IMG/VR virus record: IMGVR_UViG_3300037189_009513
Coordinates: 1 to 34,912 of that record
From: a virus
DNA: 34,912 nt
Direction: 5' to 3' (one strand)
Position 1 is the first letter of the stretch, and every line of letters begins with the position of its first letter. The position numbers and the translations under genes were made by a program. Below, piece after piece: positions 25,216 to 32,994 of this stretch. Under the pieces are notes generated by a model that saw only the letters and a program-made list of their open reading frames with translations, ran no database searches and had not been told where the DNA came from.

Positions 25216-28200
25216 TGTCTTGTCAATTAAGTGCAATTATTGGAGGGTTAACAGGGGGTTGTCTTAATACAGACTCAGGAGCCTTTACAGTTGACATATT
25301 AAACGGTGCCCCTGGGTATACCGTTAATTGGATAAATCCACCCTACGGGAGTTTCTCAACTAGTGGAGATTTCACAGTAACTAATTTATCTGCGGGTACT
25401 TATTCATTCTCAATTACCGATTCCTGTATCCCTGTTAATGAATCTGTAATAGTTAATGTCAATATATCCTCAGGGACTTGTGTGAGTTTAACAAGTATTC
25501 AGAACACTACTTGCGGATTAAATAACGGAGGTGTCACTGCAACAACTACAAATTTTTACGGTACGGGTAAGTTTTATTTGTATGAAATGGATAGTGGGTA
25601 CATTACTTCCGCAACCACTTTTAATAATTTCTATGGTTTTGATAATTTATCACCTGGAGTTTATTACGTTATCGCTGATGATGGAGGAGGTTGTACAGGT
25701 AAAACTGAAAGTTGTTTTGTTTTAGAATCCAAGGTTATAGACGTTAATCTATATGTAGTAAACGCCTCGTCTTGTGCCCCAAATACAGGTGCGATTTATG
25801 TAACAGGTGTTACAGGGACCCCACCATTTACTTACTCTTGGAATACAACTCCCGTACAAACAACTTCTTTCATTACAGGACTAACAGTTGGTAATTATAT
25901 TTTAACTGTGACAGATGATACAGGTTGTATTGTAAGTAAAGGAGTAACAATATCTGCCGAATCCCCTTTAGGACTATTTGATATTTCATATACTAATCCT
26001 AGTTGTTTTTCTTCCGATGGAACGGTTACTATAACCGCGTCAGGAGGGACATCACCCTATCAATATGTAGGGTCTAATGGACAAATTGATACAACTTTTA
26101 GTAATACTAATACATTTTATAATTTACCTGCGGGATTTTTTACAGTTGTTGTAAAAGACGCGGGAAACTGTACCTTCACCGCAACCACAAGTTTATTAAC
26201 TGCGGGAGGATTGAGTATTACATCAGTAAACGTAATAAACTCAACATGTAGTGGTAATGGTGGTCAGATTAGTGTAACTATATTTGGAGGCTCGGCACCT
26301 TATGTTTATACATTAACAGATTCATTAGGTAGTAATACGATAGTTAGCGGAGGATTTACTAATTGGACATTCAACGGACTTACATCAGGGTCATACACAT
26401 TAAGTATAACTGATGAAGGTCCTTGTGATTTTAGACAAACTTATGAAGTTGAAAATAATGTTTTGTTTGAATTAGATATTGAAACTACAGGTACTACATG
26501 TAACCAAGAAGACGGTTCTGTGTTACTATCGATAACATCAGGAGGTACCGCACCATTTCATTATGAGATAGACGGGTATTCAGACTTTTCAAACGATTTA
26601 GAGTTTTCATATACTAATTTACCAAGTGGTAATTATGTTGCAACAGTTACAGACGCTAACTATTGTCAACAACAATTACCATTCACGATTGATGGTTCAT
26701 TTAACACGGATTTCTTGTTAATTGGTACTGATTCATTAGATGGTAATAATGGAACAATTAGTGCGTTAATTACAGATGGTGAACCACCATTTACATTAAC
26801 TTGGAGTCCAAATGTCGGAACTCAAACAGGAACTGAGATTATTGGTTTAAGTGCTGGTACATATACCTTAACAGTTGTTGACGACAATGGATGTTCCCAA
26901 ACTAGAACTATTGTTATAAATGGTTTTAACAAATTATCATCATATCAAGTTTACAATTTATGTGAAAGTGATTTTGTTAGTAACGGTGAGACAGGCAGGA
27001 AAGGACCTCAGGAAATGTTAATTGAAGGGTTCCACGATTTAACAAGTGGAGACACTAATTGTATATTGAACCAATCGATTTTTACCGTATCAACAACGGT
27101 AAATGGTGATGTGAAAACACAATCATTTTATACGGGTACGACATTAACAGAATTCCCATCTGACAATGAATTTTATGATGTGGTAGAAGAATTGTTGTTA
27201 AGTTATGGAATCATTGGAGAAGTTGTTATTGACGCGGTTAAGAATACTTTATTCATTAATAGCAGTTGTGATATAACAATGGAAACTTTAGACGCTCAAA
27301 TCAAAGTTGGGTTAGATATTTCTTATGATATTAATTGTGAAATTTGCGACACCGAGTGTAGTGGTTTTACTTTAACCGCGGTTAATTGCAGAGGTTGTAC
27401 CAACCCAACGTTTGAATGGACTAATTGTGATACGGGGTTAGAGGAAACATATACTATCATAGAATCGGAAATAGTTAGAATTTGCTCTATTACAGTACCC
27501 ATAGTACTTAGTGGTGACGGAAATGTTTTAGGAACAGGTATTTGTAGTCCATTACCCACCTCAACGCCAACCCCAACACCAACTCAAACACCTACTCAAA
27601 CACCAACTCAAACACCAACGCCTACACCAACACCAACACAAATACCCGTCGCAAGATTTGGTGGTGGTTTTGGCTCAACAATTAATGCTTTTGGAACAGT
27701 ATCTATCCCATCAGGGGCTATTAGACTTACGGGAGTACCTAACGATACTCTCACTATAGAGGTAACTTGGCCATCCTTAAACTCAATGGCGGGAACAACC
27801 GTCATAAATTCAATAACTTTAACGGAAAATGTAACATCAACATTTACGGTTACTTTAGATTCTTTAGGTTATGGTGAATTAACAGGAACATCTAGTAGAG
27901 TAGGAACAATTGTTTATGGTCAAAAATTAATGAGATTTAAAATAATTTCTTCATCAGGGTCGAACCCAATAAATCTTGGGTCCTCAGCAATTTTTAGAGT
28001 TGTTGCCCAACCAACTGGAGGGGTGACATTACCAGGTAGTATTACTAACTACACAAGTAGTAGTACTTCATGTTCAAGTATCACCGCCCAAACATCTTAT
28101 GTAATGACCACTGCAACACCACCTACTGTTGGTAGTTATCTATATGATAATACTTATCCTGCAACAGGAACCCCTATTAATGGTGGAAATAATTGGATTT

Positions 28201-28301
28201 CAGTGTGGGGATTTGGATGTGCGGATTTCACTAGCCCAACAAATAAATATTCATTACAGGTGAGCCCTACAGGTGAAATATTAGATGTCGTACCTTGTTA
28301 A
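25215..28301 (+). CDS. SprB-repeat adhesin-like tail fibre with Thr-Pro linker (1028 aa)
   Basis: About seven tandem SprB-like repeats of roughly 75-90 residues fill residues 1-575. Each has an N-terminal Cys, a G-G-T-x-P-Y/F-x-Y-x-W core and an end such as L-x-x-G-x-Y-x-x-x-V-x-D-x-x-G-C. Examples are G-T-P-P-F-T-Y-S-W-N with L-T-V-G-N-Y-I-L-T-V-T-D-D, and D-G-E-P-P-F-T-L-T-W-S with L-S-A-G-T-Y-T-L-T-V-V-D-D. A Cys-rich domain follows (about 576-775). A Thr-Pro/Thr-Gln-Pro linker covers about 781-811. The last domain (about 812-1028) is Gly/Ser/Thr-rich and beta-like, and could be the receptor-binding tip. SprB repeats are known from Bacteroidota gliding adhesins. Its start overlaps the previous stop (TAATG), and it is the last gene of the operon, as expected for a fibre. 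Confidence 0.8.
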   Translation: MSCQLSAIIGGLTGGCLNTDSGAFTVDILNGAPGYTVNWINPPYGSFSTSGDFTVTNLSAGTYSFSITDSCIPVNESVIVNVNISSGTCVSLTSIQNTTCGLNNGGVTATTTNFYGTGKFYLYEMDSGYITSATTFNNFYGFDNLSPGVYYVIADDGGGCTGKTESCFVLESKVIDVNLYVVNASSCAPNTGAIYVTGVTGTPPFTYSWNTTPVQTTSFITGLTVGNYILTVTDDTGCIVSKGVTISAESPLGLFDISYTNPSCFSSDGTVTITASGGTSPYQYVGSNGQIDTTFSNTNTFYNLPAGFFTVVVKDAGNCTFTATTSLLTAGGLSITSVNVINSTCSGNGGQISVTIFGGSAPYVYTLTDSLGSNTIVSGGFTNWTFNGLTSGSYTLSITDEGPCDFRQTYEVENNVLFELDIETTGTTCNQEDGSVLLSITSGGTAPFHYEIDGYSDFSNDLEFSYTNLPSGNYVATVTDANYCQQQLPFTIDGSFNTDFLLIGTDSLDGNNGTISALITDGEPPFTLTWSPNVGTQTGTEIIGLSAGTYTLTVVDDNGCSQTRTIVINGFNKLSSYQVYNLCESDFVSNGETGRKGPQEMLIEGFHDLTSGDTNCILNQSIFTVSTTVNGDVKTQSFYTGTTLTEFPSDNEFYDVVEELLLSYGIIGEVVIDAVKNTLFINSSCDITMETLDAQIKVGLDISYDINCEICDTECSGFTLTAVNCRGCTNPTFEWTNCDTGLEETYTIIESEIVRICSITVPIVLSGDGNVLGTGICSPLPTSTPTPTPTQTPTQTPTQTPTPTPTPTQIPVARFGGGFGSTINAFGTVSIPSGAIRLTGVPNDTLTIEVTWPSLNSMAGTTVINSITLTENVTSTFTVTLDSLGYGELTGTSSRVGTIVYGQKLMRFKIISSSGSNPINLGSSAIFRVVAQPTGGVTLPGSITNYTSSSTSCSSITAQTSYVMTTATPPTVGSYLYDNTYPATGTPINGGNNWISVWGFGCADFTSPTNKYSLQVSPTGEILDVVPC
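27555..27648 (+). repeat. Thr-Pro/Thr-Gln-Pro coding tract with 12-nt units
   Basis: ACTCAAACACC occurs at 27582-27592, 27594-27604 and 27606-27616, a 12-nt period (Thr-Gln-Thr-Pro). It is flanked by ACA/CCA-type TP codons. The synonymous codons differ slightly between units (CCT, CCA, ACG). It encodes the linker of the SprB-repeat adhesin. Confidence 0.9.
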
Positions 28302-28306
28302 AAACA

Positions 28307-28334
28307 AAAATATCGTCTAAAAAGACGATATTTT
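28307..28334. terminator. Bidirectional terminator between convergent operons
   Basis: A perfect 12-bp stem, AAAATATCGTCT (28307-28318) with AGACGATATTTT (28323-28334), has an AAAA loop. The A/T-rich arms give a T-run on either strand. It lies between the stop codons of convergent genes (28301 plus, 28359 minus). A second, imperfect hairpin (about 28340-28358) follows it. Confidence 0.92.
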
Positions 28335-28358
28335 CATTTATCGTTGGTTTAACCGATA

Positions 28359-28961
28359 TTAATTCCAAAGATTTTCTTGGTTCATATAACCTAGTACACA
28401 ACAATATGCGTCAGTCATATCAAAGTTTTCTTTCTTTAAGGTATTATTTCTAGTATGAACCCAAGTTATTTGAGGTTCTCTTTTAGCTACTAAATCCCAA
28501 ATAATTTGTTTCTTATCACAATCTTTAGGATAACCACCAAATAACACAAACTTACCTTTATCGTTTTGTTGAACCAAAATAGGAAATGCCGACTTTCTTG
28601 AATTATAAGTTGAGATGTATTCAGGTACTATTCCTAATACATCATATATTTCTTTAGTAATTAATGTATTAAACCTCATTAGAGTTTGTATTGTGTATAC
28701 ATTATTACTATTCATTAAAGGTTCTTCAATAACGACTTTAGTAATACCTAAATTTTTATATTGAATAAGTTTACCTCTAAATATTTCACTCTTTAAAAGT
28801 AACTCCTTTATTTTATTTTCTTGTTTTGGTTTAGGTACAGGTGAAACGTGAGTCAGCTCTAATAACTCTTTAGTTTCAATATCGAATAACGCCCAACCAA
28901 TAGTTTTGGTTGAAACGTCTAACCCCAATACTTTTGGGGATTTTTCCATAGATTTTCTCAT
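28359..28961 (-). CDS. RuvC-like RNase H-fold nuclease, probable Holliday junction resolvase (200 aa)
   Basis: The fold is read from the acidic motifs. These are D15 in L-G-L-D-V-S-T-K-T-I-G-W-A (strand 1 plus a glycine turn), E79/E80 in K-V-V-I-E-E-P-L (strand 4) and the C-terminal D181/D184 in F-D-M-T-D-A-Y-C-C-V-L-G-Y. They match the RuvC/poxvirus-A22-type arrangement. A role in resolving recombination or packaging branches is inferred. An upstream TTG (28973) is possible, but ATG 28961 is preferred because it gives stop TAA, one base, then ATG relative to the fibre gene upstream, i.e. tight coupling. Finding it in a fibre operon is unusual. It could instead be an endonuclease of related fold. 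Confidence 0.82.
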   Translation of the reverse strand: MRKSMEKSPKVLGLDVSTKTIGWALFDIETKELLELTHVSPVPKPKQENKIKELLLKSEIFRGKLIQYKNLGITKVVIEEPLMNSNNVYTIQTLMRFNTLITKEIYDVLGIVPEYISTYNSRKSAFPILVQQNDKGKFVLFGGYPKDCDKKQIIWDLVAKREPQITWVHTRNNTLKKENFDMTDAYCCVLGYMNQENLWN

Positions 28962-28962
28962 G

Positions 28963-31491
28963 TTAGATGTCAAATTTAATCAAAAATTGTTGAATACCCT
29001 GTCTTAATACAGGTGACTGCATTTTTGATATAATCATAAGATTTTTGTTAGAATCGTAAAGACCAATTTCAGTTAGATAAGATGGAGAACCTTGAGTCCA
29101 TGTAGGATTTGAAGTTGCTTTGAATTCCGCCTGACTTAAATTTATCTTATATTTCATTTCATAAATTGTTGCTTGAATATCAGTTTCTAATGAACCATAG
29201 AAATAATATTCGTCACCAAAATTTAAAGATGACCCCGTATAACCAACAGGTGTTAATGGAATATAATTATTTAAGTTATACGTTGACGCATTTTCATATA
29301 AGTCTTCAGTAATAACAAATGTAGTACTTGTTAACGATTCCTCAGTTATATATCCGTTAACCAATAAATTTGAAATTTGGTCTGTGAAATCAATAATCTT
29401 CCACTCCGAAGAATTAGGACGACCATTACCATCAACCTTTTGACATATAATTTCGAATTTATCAGCGTAAAAACCTGAAACCACATCACAACCTATTGGA
29501 CAAGTAGTAGTTGTTGTTATAATTGGGTCAAATGTTGTAGTACTTGTTGTAATTGGGTCAAATGTTGTTGTGGTTGTTGTTGGACTATATTCAGGTCTTA
29601 AACAAGTGAATTCGGCACCGAATCTAACCGCAACATTCTGAGAAGGTTGAGGGTTACAGGTGATGTTAGGACCTTCCATTACCGTGTAATAATTACAATG
29701 TAACGAGTTAGTAAATGTTGCGGTATTACTTAATCTATAAGTAATGTGCATATATTGAGATGAACCTGTTAAAACACCTGTTAATGAATTATTATCATTA
29801 CCACAAGTGTTTGGAGTTACTAAAGAAAGTTTAGGTGCGGGTAACGTCCAATTCCTATTGGATTTATACGACATTGCCGCGATAACTTCCTCGTCATCAA
29901 TAATTATTATTTTAGAGTCAGGGAAAACTTTACCAATTCTATTTGGTAAGTTATTCGAATTTCTATTAGTATCCCACAAATGGTAATATCTAATACCTGG
30001 GGAATTCATATCGATATTCTTAGTTGATTGTATATATTGAACTTGGAATAAATCTAAATCCTCAAACTCAGGTGGGTCAACCCAAAAAGTTTCCCCTAAA
30101 CAACATTCAGGGTTTTTATGCCACATTAACCAAGGAATGTGTAACTTAAAGTTTCTTGCTTGACCTGTAGTATCCGAAGGGTTTGAAACATCAAATGGTT
30201 CGAATGCGAATTTTTCACCATAGAAGAAATCAACCGTTTGATTTGTGTAATGAATTACCGCGATTGCTTTTTGTTCTTCAGGGGTAACAGTTACGATATC
30301 ACCTAAAGAATCATAATGATAAACATAACTACTATCAGTTTGACCACTACTAGAAGCGTAACCAAAATATTCTTTAGTTCCTAAGTATTGTTTCGAACCA
30401 AAATTAGTATAATCTTTATTAATTGATGAGAAAAGACCCGCAGGGTTTTCTGACCACGGAATATTCATGTTCCATACTTTTACATCAAATTCATCAGTAT
30501 AACAAACCGATTCATAGTTAATTACATTATCTCTCCAATGAGGACGAGGTGTAATTGAGTCATACATTGTTTGCATATTTGGAGGGTATACAACCATTCT
30601 CGCATAACAATCAGAAGATAAATTAGAAAAATCAGGTGTTGGTCTATCTAAAGTGATTTCACCTAAACATACTGATGTTATTCTATATGTTAACATTGAA
30701 TAACAACTACTAATAGAGGTTAAACAATCTGGCGGTGGTAATGGAGGACAAGCTCTACTTGGTGTTGGTGTTGGACAAAAAGTTGCCGATAGTGATGGTG
30801 TAGGTGTTGGTGTTTCACAAGTGAATGACTTAGATGGTGTAGGAGTTGGCGTAGGGGTCGATGTATTATTACTTGCAGTTATACTAGGTGTAACTGTCAT
30901 TGTAGGTGTCGGTGACGGTGTTGGTACATTAGAACATGTGTTGTTATATAAACCTTTACCATCATAAAAAATAGTTACGATATCCCCAACTGAAGGTTCT
31001 CTAAAAGAAACACCATTAGACACTAATATTGGGGTGATAACGTTAGTCCCATTTAGGGAGTTCATTTTAACCGAATAATTTGCGTTGATTGCGTACAAAT
31101 CATTAGTTATTGCACTCCAAGACGTTGTTTCGGCGGTTGTATTCCCTGTAAAGAATCCCCTCATCGCGGCTCTATTATAAACAGGGCTAACTATAGAATC
31201 CATAAAAGGAATTCCATAAGTGTTACCCGTAAAACCATCAACATAGTAAGGATATTTTATGTTTTCCTTATTAGATTGAGGAGAACCACTTGAATTTTGA
31301 GCATTAAAGTTTGGCTCAAGTATCACAGTATCAAATTGGTTGTATGATAATGGTAGGGTATTATATGAAACTTCACTATCCCCAATTTGGAAATAAGAAA
31401 TATTAAAATTACCTTGTGATAATTTTTGTCTACCTGCGTCAGTTAATCTTGTATTTATTAACCCAGATGTATTTTTAATAATGTAACCCAT
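28963..31491 (-). CDS. Tail-fibre-like protein with Thr/Pro-rich linkers (842 aa)
   Basis: The N-terminus L-I-N-T-R-L-T-D-A-G-R-Q-K-L-S-Q-G (10-26) followed by F-Q-I-G-D-S-E-V is the pattern seen in phage tail-fibre and baseplate connector proteins. A Thr/Pro/Ser-rich segment (about 189-250) contains several T-P-T-P-T-P runs and Cys residues. A beta-rich middle follows. A second low-complexity stretch (about 640-668) has the unit T-T-T-F-D-P-I twice. The end S-Y-L-T-E-I-G-L-Y-D-S-N-K-N resembles a conserved fibre/baseplate C-terminal domain. The ATG lies 4 nt after ATATTTATA on the coding strand. It is followed, after 1 nt, by the RuvC-like gene. The TP stretches would be extended and are candidate O-glycosylation sites. 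Confidence 0.78.
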   Translation of the reverse strand: MGYIIKNTSGLINTRLTDAGRQKLSQGNFNISYFQIGDSEVSYNTLPLSYNQFDTVILEPNFNAQNSSGSPQSNKENIKYPYYVDGFTGNTYGIPFMDSIVSPVYNRAAMRGFFTGNTTAETTSWSAITNDLYAINANYSVKMNSLNGTNVITPILVSNGVSFREPSVGDIVTIFYDGKGLYNNTCSNVPTPSPTPTMTVTPSITASNNTSTPTPTPTPSKSFTCETPTPTPSLSATFCPTPTPSRACPPLPPPDCLTSISSCYSMLTYRITSVCLGEITLDRPTPDFSNLSSDCYARMVVYPPNMQTMYDSITPRPHWRDNVINYESVCYTDEFDVKVWNMNIPWSENPAGLFSSINKDYTNFGSKQYLGTKEYFGYASSSGQTDSSYVYHYDSLGDIVTVTPEEQKAIAVIHYTNQTVDFFYGEKFAFEPFDVSNPSDTTGQARNFKLHIPWLMWHKNPECCLGETFWVDPPEFEDLDLFQVQYIQSTKNIDMNSPGIRYYHLWDTNRNSNNLPNRIGKVFPDSKIIIIDDEEVIAAMSYKSNRNWTLPAPKLSLVTPNTCGNDNNSLTGVLTGSSQYMHITYRLSNTATFTNSLHCNYYTVMEGPNITCNPQPSQNVAVRFGAEFTCLRPEYSPTTTTTTFDPITTSTTTFDPIITTTTTCPIGCDVVSGFYADKFEIICQKVDGNGRPNSSEWKIIDFTDQISNLLVNGYITEESLTSTTFVITEDLYENASTYNLNNYIPLTPVGYTGSSLNFGDEYYFYGSLETDIQATIYEMKYKINLSQAEFKATSNPTWTQGSPSYLTEIGLYDSNKNLMIISKMQSPVLRQGIQQFLIKFDI
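29521..29568 (-). repeat. 30-nt-period direct repeat encoding TTTFDPI units
   Basis: AATTGGGTCAAATGTTGT occurs at 29521-29538 and 29551-29568, giving a 30-nt period. On the coding strand this is a 10-residue unit ending F-D-P-I, set in Thr-rich low-complexity sequence of the 842-aa fibre protein. Confidence 0.88.
30741..30930 (-). repeat. Thr-Pro-rich coding tracts in the 842-aa fibre gene
   Basis: GGTGTTGGTGTTGG-type sequence (e.g. 30761-30774, 30901-30928) encodes T-P-T-P-type linkers on the minus strand. The tract mirrors the one at 27555-27648 but lies in the opposite orientation. Confidence 0.8.
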
Positions 31492-31495
31492 TGAT

Positions 31496-31504
31496 TATAA
31501 ATAT
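31496..31504 (-). promoter_or_regulatory. ATATTTATA motif 4 nt before the 842-aa fibre gene start
   Basis: On the minus strand the order is ATATTTATA, ATCA, then ATG at 31491. The spacing is identical to that at 10048 and 34032. Confidence 0.5.
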
Positions 31505-31517
31505 TCTTAATTAGTTT

Positions 31518-32948
31518 TTATGATGTTATTACTGTACAACAATTACATCCTGTTATTTTTAAATTAGATAAACTATATGATTCATCACTAGTACCTACAT
31601 AACAATTAATGAATTCATTTCTTGTAACCGTTGTCTCTGTTACAATTTTAAAATTGTTAGTGTTATTAATTGTAATTGAATCCCAAACCTCATTCTTAGA
31701 TGTTAACCAAACATTTTCTGATTGACATCCCGCAACTGTGTTTATAATACTATCATCATTTGATGATGTAGAGGATGGGAAGTATTCTATATCGTCAATA
31801 GTAAGTACAGTCACCGTATTTACAGATGACGACTCCCGATTAGGTGATGATTTAGAAAGATTTAGGTGATTTAATTTAAACGTAAGATACACACCATCAG
31901 GTAACGAAGGGGTTACTGAAATGGTTGTAATATATTGTTTAGTTAATGTTGTTTTATTGGCTTCGACTGTTGAAGGTGACGTAACTAATTTAACATTATA
32001 AGTTATTGGTTGAGAAGGAGAATCTAAGGAAATTGTATTACTAACAATTTTACCTGACCTATCTGAAACAATTACGTTATATGTTCCTGAACATAAGTTG
32101 CTAAACATAGGTATATTTCGATATGTTAATCCACCATTAATCGAATAAGAATATGGTGTATACCCTCCACTCGCCTTAATGGTTAAACCACCATCACAAC
32201 CACAAATTGTTTGGTTTTTAGTAACTAATACTGTTAGAGGTTGAATATCGTCTTCACCATCCCCAAATCTTAAACTATTACCAAAAATTCCGACTTCAGG
32301 AGTACAAGGACCCTCATACACTATAACACTTCCTGTCCCACCCAAAATAAACCAACCACCATAGATTGGTGGATATGTTGGGTTTGAATTGAAGATAGTA
32401 TAGGTTGTTGGAGTTGATGCAGAAACTTTCCATTGAGATAACGATGAATCCCAATAAACTGTTTGACTCGAATCATTTGATATCCAAGAAGGTTTTGAAT
32501 TATACAATCCATTTGGAGAAAAATCTATTTGAGTTTGATTATACACCCCACCTTTAAGTATATTAGTTACCATACATAAATCGTAAGTAATATAGGGTGA
32601 TGTCGGTGTTGGTGTAGGTGTTGGGGAAGGTGTTGGTGTTGACCCTGTTAAAATACATTCGGTATTAGCGGTAAAATCACCATACGAATCAATAACGGTA
32701 GATTTATAAACACCCGCGGTTAAATTGTAAATCACTGGTGATATGTTACCATTATCCCAAGTTATATAATACGGTGGAGTACCACCTGTAATAATTAAAG
32801 ATATAGAACCATCCGAAGATGATGGGGAAGGGTGAGTTAATGAACACTCAACACCCATGGGAAATAAAGTTATAGGTTCGCACTCATTTGTAAACTCAGG
32901 AATTATTGGTTTAGATATAGGAGTTGGTGTTGGAAACGAATACGTCAT
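31518..32948 (-). CDS. SprB-repeat / Thr-Pro-rich adsorption-apparatus protein (476 aa)
   Basis: It starts F-P-T-P-T-P-I-S. The first SprB-like unit (about 34-101) contains S-D-G-S-I-S-L-I-I-T-G-G-T-P-P-Y-Y-I-T-W-D, then L-T-A-G-V-Y. A Thr-Pro linker follows (about 103-116). The next domain (about 117-235) has a Gly-rich end, and a second SprB-like unit (about 240-305) contains D-G-G-L-T-I-K-A-S-G-G-Y-T-P-Y-S-Y-S-I. The C-terminal domain ends with a Cys cluster (G-C-N-C-C). Signal peptide and transmembrane helices are absent, consistent with a virion protein, not a secreted one. The glycosyltransferase gene lies upstream and the tail-fibre gene follows it in the same direction, 26 nt downstream. 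It may be a second fibre or a fibre accessory. Confidence 0.75.
   Translation of the reverse strand: MTYSFPTPTPISKPIIPEFTNECEPITLFPMGVECSLTHPSPSSSDGSISLIITGGTPPYYITWDNGNISPVIYNLTAGVYKSTVIDSYGDFTANTECILTGSTPTPSPTPTPTPTSPYITYDLCMVTNILKGGVYNQTQIDFSPNGLYNSKPSWISNDSSQTVYWDSSLSQWKVSASTPTTYTIFNSNPTYPPIYGGWFILGGTGSVIVYEGPCTPEVGIFGNSLRFGDGEDDIQPLTVLVTKNQTICGCDGGLTIKASGGYTPYSYSINGGLTYRNIPMFSNLCSGTYNVIVSDRSGKIVSNTISLDSPSQPITYNVKLVTSPSTVEANKTTLTKQYITTISVTPSLPDGVYLTFKLNHLNLSKSSPNRESSSVNTVTVLTIDDIEYFPSSTSSNDDSIINTVAGCQSENVWLTSKNEVWDSITINNTNNFKIVTETTVTRNEFINCYVGTSDESYSLSNLKITGCNCCTVITS
32597..32646 (-). repeat. Thr-Pro linker tract in the 476-aa protein
   Basis: GGTGTTGGTGTAGGTGTTGG-type sequence encodes alternating T-P/S-P dipeptides on the minus strand, between the first SprB-like unit and the following domain. 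It is the third TP tract of the region. Confidence 0.85.
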
Positions 32949-32994
32949 GAACTCAAATGTTTTGTTTTAGTTTTTCTTTTAATAAATACCCTTG

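Noticed and set aside
27555-27648. Possible CRISPR-like repeat array
   Set aside because: The 12-nt units have no spacers and are in frame, encoding a Thr-Pro linker, so they are a coding low-complexity repeat.
27608-27805. Minus-strand frame ending in repeated Gly-Val
   Set aside because: It is the complement of the Thr-Pro linker; the repeats are a compositional shadow.
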